From: Brumimicrobium sp.
GTDB lineage: Bacteria > Bacteroidota > Bacteroidia > Flavobacteriales_D > Crocinitomicaceae
Assembly (NCBI GenBank): GCA_023957385.1
Contig: JAMLGZ010000001.1
Coordinates: forward strand, 558,001 to 622,000
Direction of reading: 5' to 3'
Length of the DNA: 64,000 nucleotides
Shown one piece after another: positions 9,768 through 18,690 of this stretch. Below the pieces are notes generated by a model. That model was not told where the DNA came from. It made no database searches and saw only the letters and a list, made by a program, of their open reading frames with translations. Made by a program: the position numbers and the translations under genes. The first letter of the stretch is position 1; each line of letters opens with the position of its first letter.

Positions 9768-9775
9768 CAAATATA
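9768..9775 (-). promoter_or_regulatory. Putative -7 promoter box for tRNA-Val
   Basis: TATATTTG on the minus strand matches the Bacteroidota -7 consensus TAnnTTTG and lies 40 bases before the tRNA. No TTG box is seen at the usual distance. Confidence 0.5.
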
Positions 9776-9815
9776 ATCACATTTTTTAAATAGATACCTA
9801 GTTTTCTTATTTTTT

Positions 9816-11027
9816 TTAAATAATTTCTTCTAATAAATAGAAACTCCCAAAGACAAGAAGTAATTCATCCTCCAGTGTACTTTCTTTTGCTATTTGAAAA
9901 GCTTTCTTTACATCATTGAAATAGCTGATATTCAATTGATTTAGATGTTCTATTTGCTTAAATTCTTCTATTGTTGTAGAACGTTTGTTTTTAAATTCAG
10001 AAATGTAGTATATCCAGCCTTTGGGAAATAATTGAATAATTTTTAATATGTTTTTGTCATTAGATGCTCCATAAAGTGCACGAATTTGTTTGGTAGGGTA
10101 TTCCATCTGAATATCATGAATAAGTCGTTCAACCCCCATTTGATTGTGAGCTACATCCAAAATGATTAGTGGATTTATACTATATATCTGTTTACGCACT
10201 ATCCATCCACTATTTTTCCATAGATTGTCAATAGCTCTTTTTTTAAAATTATTCCGAATAAGTTTTGGTGTGTCTTTGAGTAGAAAATCATCTATGGCAG
10301 TGAATGCTACTTGTTTGTTATGTTCAAAAACTGTTGAATCGGTTTCTTTTGATATAAATGAGATTGGAGCTTTTTCTTTCTTAGCTTTATTTCTAAAGAT
10401 TTGATCCAGCTCTTTATCGCTTTCTCCAATAATTATGGGAATCTTTGCTTTGATAATTCCTGCTTTTTCATTGGCTATCTGCTCGCGTGTATCTCCTAAT
10501 ATCGCTGTATGGTCTAATCCAATATTTGTTATGATTGTTAAAATGGGATGTATGATATTGGTTGCGTCTAATCTTCCTCCTAATCCTGTCTCTACAACAA
10601 TAATATCACATTTCTTTTGATAAAAATAGGAGAGAGCCATAACCCAACTCATCTCAAAAAAGGAGGGCGAAATAGTAAACTTTAATTCCTGAAATTTAGA
10701 AATATAATTTACCACTTCTTCTTCAGAGATCATTTCTCCATTTATACGAATACGCTCACGAAAATCTTTGATATGTGGTGATGTGAATAACCCAACTTTC
10801 TTCCCTGATTCAGTTAATGTACTGGCAATAATGCTACAAGTTGTTCCTTTACCATTTGTACCCGCTATATGTATGAACTTCATTTTTTCAATAGGCACAT
10901 TGAGAACGGACACTAATTTTCTAGTGTTATCTAATGTCGGTTTAAATGCAGTATTACCAATTTTTTGAAAAGCTGGAAACTGATTGAACAACCAATCCAC
11001 CTTTTTTTTGTATAAAGAATCATCCAT
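9816..11027 (-). CDS. folC: Bifunctional folylpolyglutamate synthase / dihydrofolate synthase
   Basis: A 403-residue Mur-ligase-fold enzyme that adds glutamate to dihydropteroate and to folates with ATP, in the cytoplasm. The ATP loop HIAGTNGKGT is at residues 53-62, followed by LFTSPHIKDFRERI, the central VVETGLGGRLDATN motif and the C-terminal ligase motif LDVAHNQMG. Length and motif order fit FolC. The ATG is 1 base after the stop of the TonB-like gene, so it is translated from the tail of the exb-tonB transcript. FolC next to exbBD-tonB is, as far as I recall, common in Flavobacteriia and does not imply a shared function. Confidence 0.96.
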   Translation of the reverse strand: MDDSLYKKKVDWLFNQFPAFQKIGNTAFKPTLDNTRKLVSVLNVPIEKMKFIHIAGTNGKGTTCSIIASTLTESGKKVGLFTSPHIKDFRERIRINGEMISEEEVVNYISKFQELKFTISPSFFEMSWVMALSYFYQKKCDIIVVETGLGGRLDATNIIHPILTIITNIGLDHTAILGDTREQIANEKAGIIKAKIPIIIGESDKELDQIFRNKAKKEKAPISFISKETDSTVFEHNKQVAFTAIDDFLLKDTPKLIRNNFKKRAIDNLWKNSGWIVRKQIYSINPLIILDVAHNQMGVERLIHDIQMEYPTKQIRALYGASNDKNILKIIQLFPKGWIYYISEFKNKRSTTIEEFKQIEHLNQLNISYFNDVKKAFQIAKESTLEDELLLVFGSFYLLEEII

Positions 11028-11028
11028 C

Positions 11029-11760
11029 TTAGCTTGGGCGCACAGTAACCGTATAATAAGCTATTTCATTTTGAGCACCATCTTTTGCCTCATAACGAAC
11101 TTCTTGCTTAGCAAGTTCCACTACTTCGTCTATTAGCTTTTGATTAGTAGTGGTTGTTTTATCACGAATAACATCTACACGCACTACTTTACCTTGCGCA
11201 TCTATGGTTAATTTAAGTGCAACTTCACATTTCTCGTTGTTTATGGTGTGAGGCTTAGATGTAATATTTTTTGTTCTTATCCGAGTTTTTCCTTTTGAGC
11301 CAGTGCCAGGATCTCCTGCACCTGAACCAGGACCATTATCAGAACCTAATCCAGGTCCAGTACCATCCTTACCTTGTCCACCAGTTCCAGTTCCAGAAAA
11401 AGGGTTTGGAGCACTTGTATTTTCAGTATTGGATTGTTTTCCTTCTGTTTTCCCTTTTCCAGAAGTGACTTTTACAGGGGAATCCTCCTTTTGAGTAGCT
11501 TGTTCTTTAGGCTCATTTTTAGTTGGTTGTGGAAGAGGATTTACTTGTTCGCTTGGAGAACCTCCGCCACCATTATTGATATCAAAATCGGTAATTCCTT
11601 CTTCTCCTAATATAATAGGAATAGGTACTGTTATTTTTGGAGGATCAGGCTCACTATACTTAATAAAGAAAAGAATAAAGAGAAGTGATAATACATATAT
11701 TATCGCTATAATAATCCCATTGCGATTATCGGACTTATCAACTATCGGAACTACAGCCAT
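11029..11760 (-). CDS. TonB-like energy transducer
   Basis: A 243-residue inner-membrane protein. A short cytoplasmic N-terminus is followed by one membrane helix at about 15-34 (IIIAIIYVLSLLFILFF). A long periplasmic linker rich in Gly, Pro, Ser and Lys runs to about residue 165, with GTGTGGQGKDGTGPGLGS-like repeats. The C-terminal domain (about 175-243) has the TonB-like pattern of a KLTIDAQGKVVRV strand and an EVVELAKQEV helix. It follows exbD closely and should couple the proton gradient from ExbBD to outer-membrane receptors or to a Tol-like task. The linker is Gly-rich rather than the Pro-Lys type of E. coli TonB, so TolA-like or gliding-related use is also possible. Confidence 0.8.
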   Translation of the reverse strand: MAVVPIVDKSDNRNGIIIAIIYVLSLLFILFFIKYSEPDPPKITVPIPIILGEEGITDFDINNGGGGSPSEQVNPLPQPTKNEPKEQATQKEDSPVKVTSGKGKTEGKQSNTENTSAPNPFSGTGTGGQGKDGTGPGLGSDNGPGSGAGDPGTGSKGKTRIRTKNITSKPHTINNEKCEVALKLTIDAQGKVVRVDVIRDKTTTTNQKLIDEVVELAKQEVRYEAKDGAQNEIAYYTVTVRPS

Positions 11761-11779
11761 AACGCACTATTTTAAGTTA

Positions 11780-12214
11780 TTAATCATAGGCAAGAACTGG
11801 TTTCCAGCCTCTAGACTTTGATAAAGCCAGAATCTGGAAAACAGCTTCATAAGATGCCTTTCGAGCACCTGCAATTTTAACTTTCATTTCAGGGGTCTTC
11901 TCAACCTCCTGAATTAAGAAATCATGAATCTGATCATAAGTTGCGCCATCTGTTTTTATGCCAAATGGATTCTGTGTATTTTTTTCATCACTTAACATAA
12001 TCTGATACAAGTCATTCTCAGTAACCACAATAGTTGTTGTTGTATTTTCTTTTGAAGTCTCTAATGTTTCATTCGGTTGGGGTAACTCAACAGGAGTGTT
12101 CTTTTCTGACATGGTGCTCATAATAATGAAGAATACCAACAACAAGAACACTAAATCTGTCATAGAGGCCATTCCCCCTTCTACCTTTACCTTATTTTGA
12201 GATCTAAGATTCAT
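11780..12214 (-). CDS. exbD: ExbD/TolR-family proton-channel protein
   Basis: A 144-residue protein with a single N-terminal membrane helix at about 20-36 (MTDLVFLLLVFFIIMSTM). Asp20 at its cytoplasmic side is the conserved proton-carrying residue of ExbD/TolR. The periplasmic part ends in the usual TolR-like fold (PFGIKTDGATYDQIHDFL ... KVKIAGARKASYEAVFQIL). It lies 11 bases after exbB, and the TonB-like gene follows, so the three form one unit energising outer-membrane processes. Whether it works as Exb or Tol cannot be settled from sequence alone. Confidence 0.92.
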   Translation of the reverse strand: MNLRSQNKVKVEGGMASMTDLVFLLLVFFIIMSTMSEKNTPVELPQPNETLETSKENTTTTIVVTENDLYQIMLSDEKNTQNPFGIKTDGATYDQIHDFLIQEVEKTPEMKVKIAGARKASYEAVFQILALSKSRGWKPVLAYD

Positions 12215-12225
12215 TCTTTATCTTT

Positions 12226-12930
12226 CTATTTTGAAGGAGTATTTAAAACATCCATAAATTCCATAGCGTCATTTTCCATACGGTAAACTACTTTTGAAAT
12301 TTGAGAAACTAAATAGTTATATCCCATAAACGCTACAATACCTACAATTAATCCAGCTACAGTTGTAATCATTGCAGTCATAATACCTGGTGCGATAGTG
12401 CCCAGATCAAGAGTGTCTAGGAATTTCATAGCATTAAATGTCTGAACCATACCGATAACTGTTCCCAAGAAACCAATCATAGGACCAGAACCAGAAGCAC
12501 TCGCTAAAAAACTTAATCTTTGCTCTAGTCGAGCAATTTCTAACTTTCCTGTATTTTCAATAGTAGATGAAATAATATCGATAGGTTTTCCTATGCGATC
12601 TATTCCTTTTTCCAACATTCTAGCAGATGGGGAATCCGTACGGATACACAGATTCTTTGCTTCATCTATTTTCCCTTCGGATAGAAATCTTTTTATTTCA
12701 GAAATAAAGTTAGGTTGTGCTTTAGAGGCTCTTCTTAAAGCTAAAAATCGTTCCACAAACACATATACTGCATACACGGACATAATAGCCAACACGACCA
12801 TAATGATTAATCCTATTGCAGTGTTGCATGCCTCAGCGACAGCTTCCCAAATAGCCACTTCTTTATAACCCTCATTTACTCCTGTAGAAACAGAGTCATT
12901 TGCGATTTGTAATAAAAATGAAATTCCCAT
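12226..12930 (-). CDS. exbB: ExbB/TolQ/MotA-family proton-channel protein
   Basis: A 234-residue inner-membrane protein with three helices at about 36-60, 143-168 and 182-208. The family core GSGPMIGFLGTVIGMVQTF spans the second helix, and GTIAPGIMTAMITTVAGLIVGI starts the third. A cytoplasmic loop of about 80 residues separates helices 1 and 2, as in ExbB/TolQ. It forms the channel with the ExbD protein that follows. The gene lies 41 bases after the antiporter gene and may share its promoter. Confidence 0.93.
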   Translation of the reverse strand: MGISFLLQIANDSVSTGVNEGYKEVAIWEAVAEACNTAIGLIIMVVLAIMSVYAVYVFVERFLALRRASKAQPNFISEIKRFLSEGKIDEAKNLCIRTDSPSARMLEKGIDRIGKPIDIISSTIENTGKLEIARLEQRLSFLASASGSGPMIGFLGTVIGMVQTFNAMKFLDTLDLGTIAPGIMTAMITTVAGLIVGIVAFMGYNYLVSQISKVVYRMENDAMEFMDVLNTPSK

Positions 12931-12971
12931 ACTTATATCAACGAAATAAAAATTGTTTTGTTATATACGAA

Positions 12972-14330
12972 CTATCCAAAAATAGCTCTTTCCATTAAGT
13001 ACCATCCTGCTCCTCCAAAAAATCCTAACATGGCTAATAGAGAAATATTCTTTACATACCAAAAGAAATTGATTTTCTCCATTCCCATAGCCACAACTCC
13101 TGCTGCAGAACCAATGATCAAAATGGAACCTCCAGTACCTGCACTGTATGCAATAAAATGCCATACCAATTCATCTATACCTTCGGTAAACATTCCCATA
13201 CTAGCCGCTACTAATGGAACGTTATCAATTACAGCTGAAGCCAAACCTAGTACAATAATAAAAGGAGATTCGCCCATGCTTGCGCTTACTGTTTGTCCAA
13301 AGTTAAAGATTACACCGATAGATTCAAGAGCGCCAACAGTTAACAAGATACCTAAGAAGAATAGTATAGATGGCATTTCGATTCTTGAAAGCGCTCCTAC
13401 TAATGGACCTTTTCCTGCGTGATGGTCTTCGTCATTTGCGTCACCTGACATAGAAAGTGCTTTCAATTGTTTGTGAGCTTTTAATTCAGCTACTATAGCT
13501 ACAATAGCTAAAGAGAACATCATTCCCATAAAAGGAGGCAAACCAATAACTGTTTTCAATACCGGAACCATCACAATCATTATCAAACCTAGATACATCA
13601 TAGTTGAAGCATTTGGGTCAACCTTCTCTTCTTGTGGTAAATCAAAAGTTCCTTTAAATGGTTTCATGAAACTTGCAATAGCGGTAGGGATTATAAAACA
13701 TATTAAAGAAGGAATAAATAAATACTCCATTAATTTAGGTGCTGTTACTTTGTTTCCAATCCAAAGCATAGTAGTAGTTACATCACCAATTGGGGACCAA
13801 GCACCCCCTGCATTTGCAGCAATAACAATAAGACCAGCATACCAGATTCTATCTTCATTCTTATCTAATAATTTTCTCAGTATAGAAATCAATACGATAG
13901 TTGAGGTTAAATTATCAATAATAGAAGATAAAACAAAGGCCAAAAATGCGATAATCCAAAGTAAAGATCTTTTTGAATGTGTTTTTACAAATTTCTTAAT
14001 AGTAGAGAAGCCATCGAAATGCTCAATGATTTCAACGATTGTCATTGCTCCTAGAAGAAAGATTAGAATTTCAGCAGTTTCCTCAAAATGATGCGCTAAA
14101 GATTCATGTACTAGATCCATTCGTGCAGCTTCTCCTAGACCAGTAATATCAATGAGAGCCTTTTCACCTGAGTTAAACCATTCAGTAAAAGCGCTTACAT
14201 CTAAAAATATAGCAGCCCAAGCGACCACCATCATTAAAAGTGCAGGGATTAATTTATCTAATTTTAATTTATCCTCAAGAGTTATAGCTGTATAACCGAT
14301 AACGAAGACAAGGACAATGAAAGTAATCAT
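12972..14330 (-). CDS. nhaD: NhaD-type sodium:proton antiporter
   Basis: A 452-residue ion-transporter-superfamily protein with about ten or more hydrophobic segments. Motifs typical of NhaD include IFLLGAMTIVEIIEHFDGF, FVLSSIIDNLTSTIVL (membrane Asp-Asn), IVIAANAGGAWSPIGDVTTT and AVIDNVPLVAA, which contains the second conserved Asp-Asn. It exchanges Na+ or Li+ for protons across the inner membrane, fitting a marine or saline life style (inference). A TAnnTTTG box lies upstream, so it probably opens the transcript that continues to exbB. Confidence 0.94.
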   Translation of the reverse strand: MITFIVLVFVIGYTAITLEDKLKLDKLIPALLMMVVAWAAIFLDVSAFTEWFNSGEKALIDITGLGEAARMDLVHESLAHHFEETAEILIFLLGAMTIVEIIEHFDGFSTIKKFVKTHSKRSLLWIIAFLAFVLSSIIDNLTSTIVLISILRKLLDKNEDRIWYAGLIVIAANAGGAWSPIGDVTTTMLWIGNKVTAPKLMEYLFIPSLICFIIPTAIASFMKPFKGTFDLPQEEKVDPNASTMMYLGLIMIVMVPVLKTVIGLPPFMGMMFSLAIVAIVAELKAHKQLKALSMSGDANDEDHHAGKGPLVGALSRIEMPSILFFLGILLTVGALESIGVIFNFGQTVSASMGESPFIIVLGLASAVIDNVPLVAASMGMFTEGIDELVWHFIAYSAGTGGSILIIGSAAGVVAMGMEKINFFWYVKNISLLAMLGFFGGAGWYLMERAIFG

Positions 14331-14371
14331 TTTCTTATAGTTTAGTTTTTAAATAATGTTAATTTACTGAA

Positions 14372-14379
14372 CAAATTTA
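14372..14379 (-). promoter_or_regulatory. Putative -7 box for nhaD-exbBD-tonB-folC
   Basis: TAAATTTG on the minus strand, 41 bases before the nhaD ATG, matches TAnnTTTG. No clear TTG element is seen at the usual distance. Confidence 0.4.
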
Positions 14380-14461
14380 GAAATAATTTGATACTGATAT
14401 TCTTTTCAGCAAAATAAATGATAAACGGTTGAATGTGCATAAATCTCCATATTCAGATCAC

Positions 14462-15541
14462 CTATGGTATTACAATATTTCCCGAACATGAATCTCTCCT
14501 TGCTCCTGTTACACTTGCCCATACATTTGTTTCATTTCTCCAACGTAAAAGTCCAAGAAAAGCAAAACCAATCGCTTCTTTAAAATCAATGATTCTACTG
14601 TCAGGTAAAATAATTTTACTTTTAGTATTTGATTGAATACGTTCTATGAGAAAATTGTTTTTTGCACCACCTCCTGTGACTAAGGTTGTTTTTGCATGTG
14701 TATCATCTAATGATTTTCCTATCTGATTTGCAAAATGTTCGTACAGGGTTCGAACCTGGTTCTGAATGTTTGGTTCCAAAGAAAGTAAAGGTAATATATG
14801 TTCTTCTACCCATTCCCAACCTAAAGATTTTGGAAAGGATTGTTGATAATAATTGAGTCTATTTAATTTTTGTAATAATTCCTGATTAATAATTCCTGTT
14901 TTTCCAAAATTCCCTCTATCATCATATTCTTTACCTTGTTCCTGCATAATTTTATTAATTACGATATTAACTGGACAGATATCATAAGAATAAACTTGAT
15001 TCTCTTTCAGAAATGAAAAATTACTAAAGCCTCCTAGATTTAAAAAAGTATCAGCATATTGTTTGAACAACAAGAAATCAGCCACTGGAATTAATGGTGC
15101 TCCATTTCCTCCTAAAGCAACATCTTTTGTGCGAAAATCAACTACTGTTGGTAGATTAGTGGTAACAGCTAATTCTGGTCCATTTCCAATTTGAAGTGTA
15201 TATCCTTTATCAGGTTGATGGAAAATGGTTTGCCCATGACTAGCAATAAAATCAATAGTATTCTTGTCAATGGAATATTGGTCAATGAAGTCATTTACTA
15301 TTTCGCCATAATACTTTCCCAACTTAGAACTAAGTTCAAGAATTTCAGGAGTTTTAAATGAATAGGCCTCTTTTAATTCTAAATAAGTCATCTTATTATA
15401 TGGAAATAAATGGCAGTTTAAAACTTTAAACTCCCATCGATTTTTATCATTCAGAAAAAACTCAACTTCTACAACATCCACTCCATCTAAAGAAGTTCCT
15501 GACATTAAACCAATAACATGATATTTACCCACTATTGACAA
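14462..15541 (-). CDS. anmK: Anhydro-N-acetylmuramic acid kinase
   Basis: A 359-residue enzyme of the AnmK family (usual length 350-390) that phosphorylates and hydrates 1,6-anhydro-MurNAc to MurNAc-6-phosphate in cell-wall recycling. Visible motifs: the N-terminal phosphate loop GLMSGTSLDGVDV (11-23), DFIASHGQTIFHQP, TLQIGNGPELA, FLNLGGFSNFSFL, and VTGGGAKNNFLIERI near the C-terminus. Cytoplasmic. It is transcribed divergently from the acyl-CoA dehydrogenase across a 112-base gap. The usual partner murQ is not in this window. Confidence 0.95.
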   Translation of the reverse strand: MSIVGKYHVIGLMSGTSLDGVDVVEVEFFLNDKNRWEFKVLNCHLFPYNKMTYLELKEAYSFKTPEILELSSKLGKYYGEIVNDFIDQYSIDKNTIDFIASHGQTIFHQPDKGYTLQIGNGPELAVTTNLPTVVDFRTKDVALGGNGAPLIPVADFLLFKQYADTFLNLGGFSNFSFLKENQVYSYDICPVNIVINKIMQEQGKEYDDRGNFGKTGIINQELLQKLNRLNYYQQSFPKSLGWEWVEEHILPLLSLEPNIQNQVRTLYEHFANQIGKSLDDTHAKTTLVTGGGAKNNFLIERIQSNTKSKIILPDSRIIDFKEAIGFAFLGLLRWRNETNVWASVTGARRDSCSGNIVIP

Positions 15542-15653
15542 ATTATTTAACAGAGTTTAAATATTTCAATTATTTTTGTGAAAAATCAAATTATTATGAA
15601 AATCTTTTTTCATGAATAAGATAAATTAAGCTATTTAAATTAAAATACGTAAA

Positions 15654-16796
15654 ATGAATTTTGAATTAACCGAGGAGCAAAAAGCAGTACGTGATGCGGC
15701 ACGTGACTTTGCACAGAATGTATTAAAACCAACAGTTATTGAGCGAGATGATAATCAGAGAGTAGCTCATGAAGAATTGAAACAATTGGGAGAACTTGGA
15801 TTCTTAGGAATGATGGTCGACCCTAAATATGGTGGTGGTGGTATGGATACTATTTCGTATGCATTAGCAATGGAAGAGATATCTAAGGTTGATGCTTCAG
15901 TATCCGTTTGCATGAGTGTAAATAACTCATTGGTTTGTTGGGGATTAGAGATGTTTGGAACAGAAGAACAAAAACAAAAATATTTAGTTCCACTTGCAAA
16001 AGGAGAAAAAATTGGCGCTTTTTGTCTTTCAGAACCAGAAGCAGGATCAGATGCTACTTCACAACGTACAACAGCAGAAGATAAAGGTGATTATTATCTT
16101 CTAAATGGCACTAAAAACTGGATTACAAATGGTTCTACAGCATCTATTTATTTAGTGGTTGCACAAACACATCCAGAAAAAGGTCACCACGGAATTAATG
16201 TCCTAATCGTTGAAAGAGGAATGGAAGGATTTGAAGTAGGTCCAAAAGAAAATAAAATGGGTATCCGTGGAAGTGATACGCATAGTCTAGGGTTCACAAA
16301 TGTAAAAGTACCAAAGGAAAATCGAATTGGAGAAGACGGATTTGGATTCAAATTTGCCATGAAGACATTATCTGGTGGTAGAATAGGTATTGCAGCTCAA
16401 GCCTTAGGTATTGCAGCAGGAGCTTTGGATTTAGCTGTTGCTTACTCTAAAGAAAGGCAAGCATTTGGAAAACCGATTAATGAGCACCAAGCTGTTGCTT
16501 TTAAATTAGCTGACATGGCCACACAAGTAGAGACAGCACGTTTAATGGTTCATAAAGCGGCTTGGGAGAAAGATCAGCATGTGAATTTTGACACTTCCAG
16601 TGCTATGGCAAAATTGTATGCTTCCGAAATCGCACAAACTGTAACAAGTGAAGCTGTTCAGATTCATGGAGGTTATGGATATGTAAAAGAGTACCATGTA
16701 GAGCGATTGATGCGTGACGCTAAAATCACACAAATTTATGAAGGAACATCTGAAATTCAGAAGATTGTAATCTCTCGTAATGTTATAAAAGGATAA
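15654..16796 (+). CDS. Acyl-CoA dehydrogenase (short-/medium-chain type)
   Basis: A 380-residue flavoenzyme making trans-2-enoyl-CoA in fatty-acid or branched-chain acyl-CoA breakdown, passing electrons to ETF. Signatures: GAFCLSEPEAGSDATSQ, NGTKNWITNG, SLGFTNVKVPKENRIGE, the ERQAFGKPI region, and IHGGYGYVKEYHVERLMRDA. The catalytic base is Glu363 in IYEGTSEIQ, the position used by short- and medium-chain enzymes rather than by isovaleryl- or long-chain ones. Length matches the family. Stand-alone gene; the exact chain-length preference is not readable. Confidence 0.95.
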   Translation: MNFELTEEQKAVRDAARDFAQNVLKPTVIERDDNQRVAHEELKQLGELGFLGMMVDPKYGGGGMDTISYALAMEEISKVDASVSVCMSVNNSLVCWGLEMFGTEEQKQKYLVPLAKGEKIGAFCLSEPEAGSDATSQRTTAEDKGDYYLLNGTKNWITNGSTASIYLVVAQTHPEKGHHGINVLIVERGMEGFEVGPKENKMGIRGSDTHSLGFTNVKVPKENRIGEDGFGFKFAMKTLSGGRIGIAAQALGIAAGALDLAVAYSKERQAFGKPINEHQAVAFKLADMATQVETARLMVHKAAWEKDQHVNFDTSSAMAKLYASEIAQTVTSEAVQIHGGYGYVKEYHVERLMRDAKITQIYEGTSEIQKIVISRNVIKG

Positions 16797-16800
16797 TTAT

Positions 16801-16831
16801 TTGGCATTATTAATAAATTGTCTTAAATTTG
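16801..16831 (+). promoter_or_regulatory. Promoter of the type A T9SS protein gene
   Basis: TTG at 16801-16803, a 20-base spacer and TAAATTTG at 16824-16831 fit the Bacteroidota sigma-A pattern TTG-N17-23-TAnnTTTG. The ATG follows 25 bases later. Confidence 0.6.
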
Positions 16832-16855
16832 AAATTCAATTAAAAAAAACAAAAT

Positions 16856-18604
16856 ATGAAAAGAATTTATTTAGGTTTAATTACTATTATGGGTAGCGGC
16901 CTCGTTTTGGCACAAAATTACCCAACAATGAGCGTAGCTAAGAATAAAACTGTTGTAGAAGCAACAGCGAGTGATGTTACAAATAAAGCAGAGGGAGATA
17001 TTATTTGGCAAAATGATTTTTCTAATGCTACAGATTGGACAAAAGTAGCTGTAGTTGGAATGGATAACTGGGTGATTGGAACAGCAGTCCCTTCAGGAGA
17101 TTTCCCAATAGATCCAATCAATTCCACTTCAAAAGCAAATGGATATGCATTATTTGATTCTGACTTAATGTGTTCTGGAAATCAAAATGCTTATATATAC
17201 AATACAACTCCAATTGATTTATCCGGATTTGCTAATGCAAACCTTACTTTTGAGTCATATTATAGAAAGTTTCAAGGTCAATGTTTCGTAGGATTCTCTA
17301 CAGATGCAACTAATTGGGCATGGGTTGAAGTACATACATCACTTGTTGTAAATGAAAGTTCGGCTAATCCAACAATTGTTTCTATTCCTACAGTAGGTAT
17401 AGGTGGGTCTTCTACAGCGTATGTAGCTTTTAGATACGTAGGTGGATGTGATTATGCTTGGATGGTGGATGATGTAAAACTTGTTGAGCCATTTGATAAT
17501 AATGTTGAAATCTCAAAACTTTTCCAAGCTACAGAAATAGGAACAACTGAAGGCTTAGATTATTTCTATATTCCTGCTTCTCAAGCTAGTTTTCCTGGAT
17601 TAACTTTTGGTATTTATGCTAGTAATGTTGGTGGTCAATCACAAACAGTTACAATAGATGCTACAGGACCTTCTTACACTGAAAGCAGTAACTCAAAAGT
17701 TATTGCACCAGGAGCAATGGATTCATTATCAATTGCGGAACCATTTATGATTCCAACTGCTGTAGGTGCTTATACAGTTAATTTCGTAGCTTCTCTCTCT
17801 GGAGGCGCAAATAATTATACTGGAATTAATAAATATGAAATCAACAGAACTCAATTTGTTTACGGAAGAGATAACGGAACAGCAAAGAGTGCAATTTCAA
17901 ACTTTTCTAGTAATGGAGGGAAAGAATTTAAAATTGGTAATGTCATGGAAATATTTGATGATATGACTATTACTGGTGTTCAAGTGGCTTTAGCAAATAA
18001 CCAACCAAATGCTGTTGGACAATTATTTGATGCTTCTATCGAAATCTTAAATAGTACAGGAGATGATTTTGAATATTTAGTTGATTCTGATGTACATACT
18101 ATTGCTACTGAAGATTTAGGTGCTTTTGTTACCCTTCCACTAGATGGAGGTCCTGTAACTATTCCAGCGGGATCTGTTGTATTGGTAATGGCTCACCACT
18201 TTGGTGATGGAGGTACTGGTAATGATGATGTTGCATTCCTAGGTGCTCAATCTACAACAGAGCAAACTGTTTTAGGTTACGATGCAGGCGGAACAAGATA
18301 TTATTTAGGTAGCCCAAGCGCACTTATGGTTCGTTTAACTGAAGAAGTAACAAATGGATTGAATAGTAATGAATTAACTGGAGTAAGTGTCTATCCAAAC
18401 CCAACATCAGGTATTATTACTGTTACAAACGATGCTAATGCTCGTAATACAATTGTAATTACAGATGTTACAGGAAAGAATATTTTAACAACAGCTTCAA
18501 CTACAAATGAAGTTATTGATTTAAGTTCTTTTGGTGCTGGTATTTACTTTGTAAATGTTTCAAACGAAAACGGAAGAATAGTTAAAAAGATTATTGTAGA
18601 TTAA
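16856..18604 (+). CDS. T9SS type A secreted protein with cleaved-adhesin-like domain
   Basis: A 582-residue secreted protein. The signal peptide (MKRIYLGLITIMGSGLVLAQ) is followed at about 45-210 by a jelly-roll region of the cleaved-adhesin/choice-of-anchor type (IIWQNDFSNATDW, FSTDATNWAWVEV, YAWMVDDVKLVEP). A long beta-rich middle has no motif I recognise. The last 80 residues are a type A sorting domain (VYPNPTSGIITV, DVTGKNI, DLSSFGAGIYFVNV, KKIIVD). Proteins of this kind are exported by type IX secretion and anchored or released; substrate and enzyme activity cannot be stated. It has its own promoter and terminator, so it is a single-gene unit. Confidence 0.93.
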   Translation: MKRIYLGLITIMGSGLVLAQNYPTMSVAKNKTVVEATASDVTNKAEGDIIWQNDFSNATDWTKVAVVGMDNWVIGTAVPSGDFPIDPINSTSKANGYALFDSDLMCSGNQNAYIYNTTPIDLSGFANANLTFESYYRKFQGQCFVGFSTDATNWAWVEVHTSLVVNESSANPTIVSIPTVGIGGSSTAYVAFRYVGGCDYAWMVDDVKLVEPFDNNVEISKLFQATEIGTTEGLDYFYIPASQASFPGLTFGIYASNVGGQSQTVTIDATGPSYTESSNSKVIAPGAMDSLSIAEPFMIPTAVGAYTVNFVASLSGGANNYTGINKYEINRTQFVYGRDNGTAKSAISNFSSNGGKEFKIGNVMEIFDDMTITGVQVALANNQPNAVGQLFDASIEILNSTGDDFEYLVDSDVHTIATEDLGAFVTLPLDGGPVTIPAGSVVLVMAHHFGDGGTGNDDVAFLGAQSTTEQTVLGYDAGGTRYYLGSPSALMVRLTEEVTNGLNSNELTGVSVYPNPTSGIITVTNDANARNTIVITDVTGKNILTTASTTNEVIDLSSFGAGIYFVNVSNENGRIVKKIIVD

Positions 18605-18624
18605 TAATTACAATTATAAATTTT

Positions 18625-18660
18625 AAATGGAGCATTCAGTGAGTGCTCCATTTTTTTTTG
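18625..18660 (+). terminator. Rho-independent terminator
   Basis: Stem AAATGGAGCA / TGCTCCATTT with a 9-base loop and a long T-run, 20 bases after the type A cargo gene and just before the adenosyltransferase gene. Confidence 0.88.
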
Positions 18661-18690
18661 TACTTTCATCATCTAAATTTTAGATATATC

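Noticed and set aside
11271-11610. Several open frames opposite the TonB-like gene
   Set aside because: They come from the repetitive Gly/Pro-rich linker; none has a plausible start, domain or promoter.
12958-13422. 154-codon open frame on the plus strand opposite nhaD
   Set aside because: It is the mirror of a strongly supported membrane protein, has no recognisable domain, and arises from Ala/Ile-rich codons read backwards.
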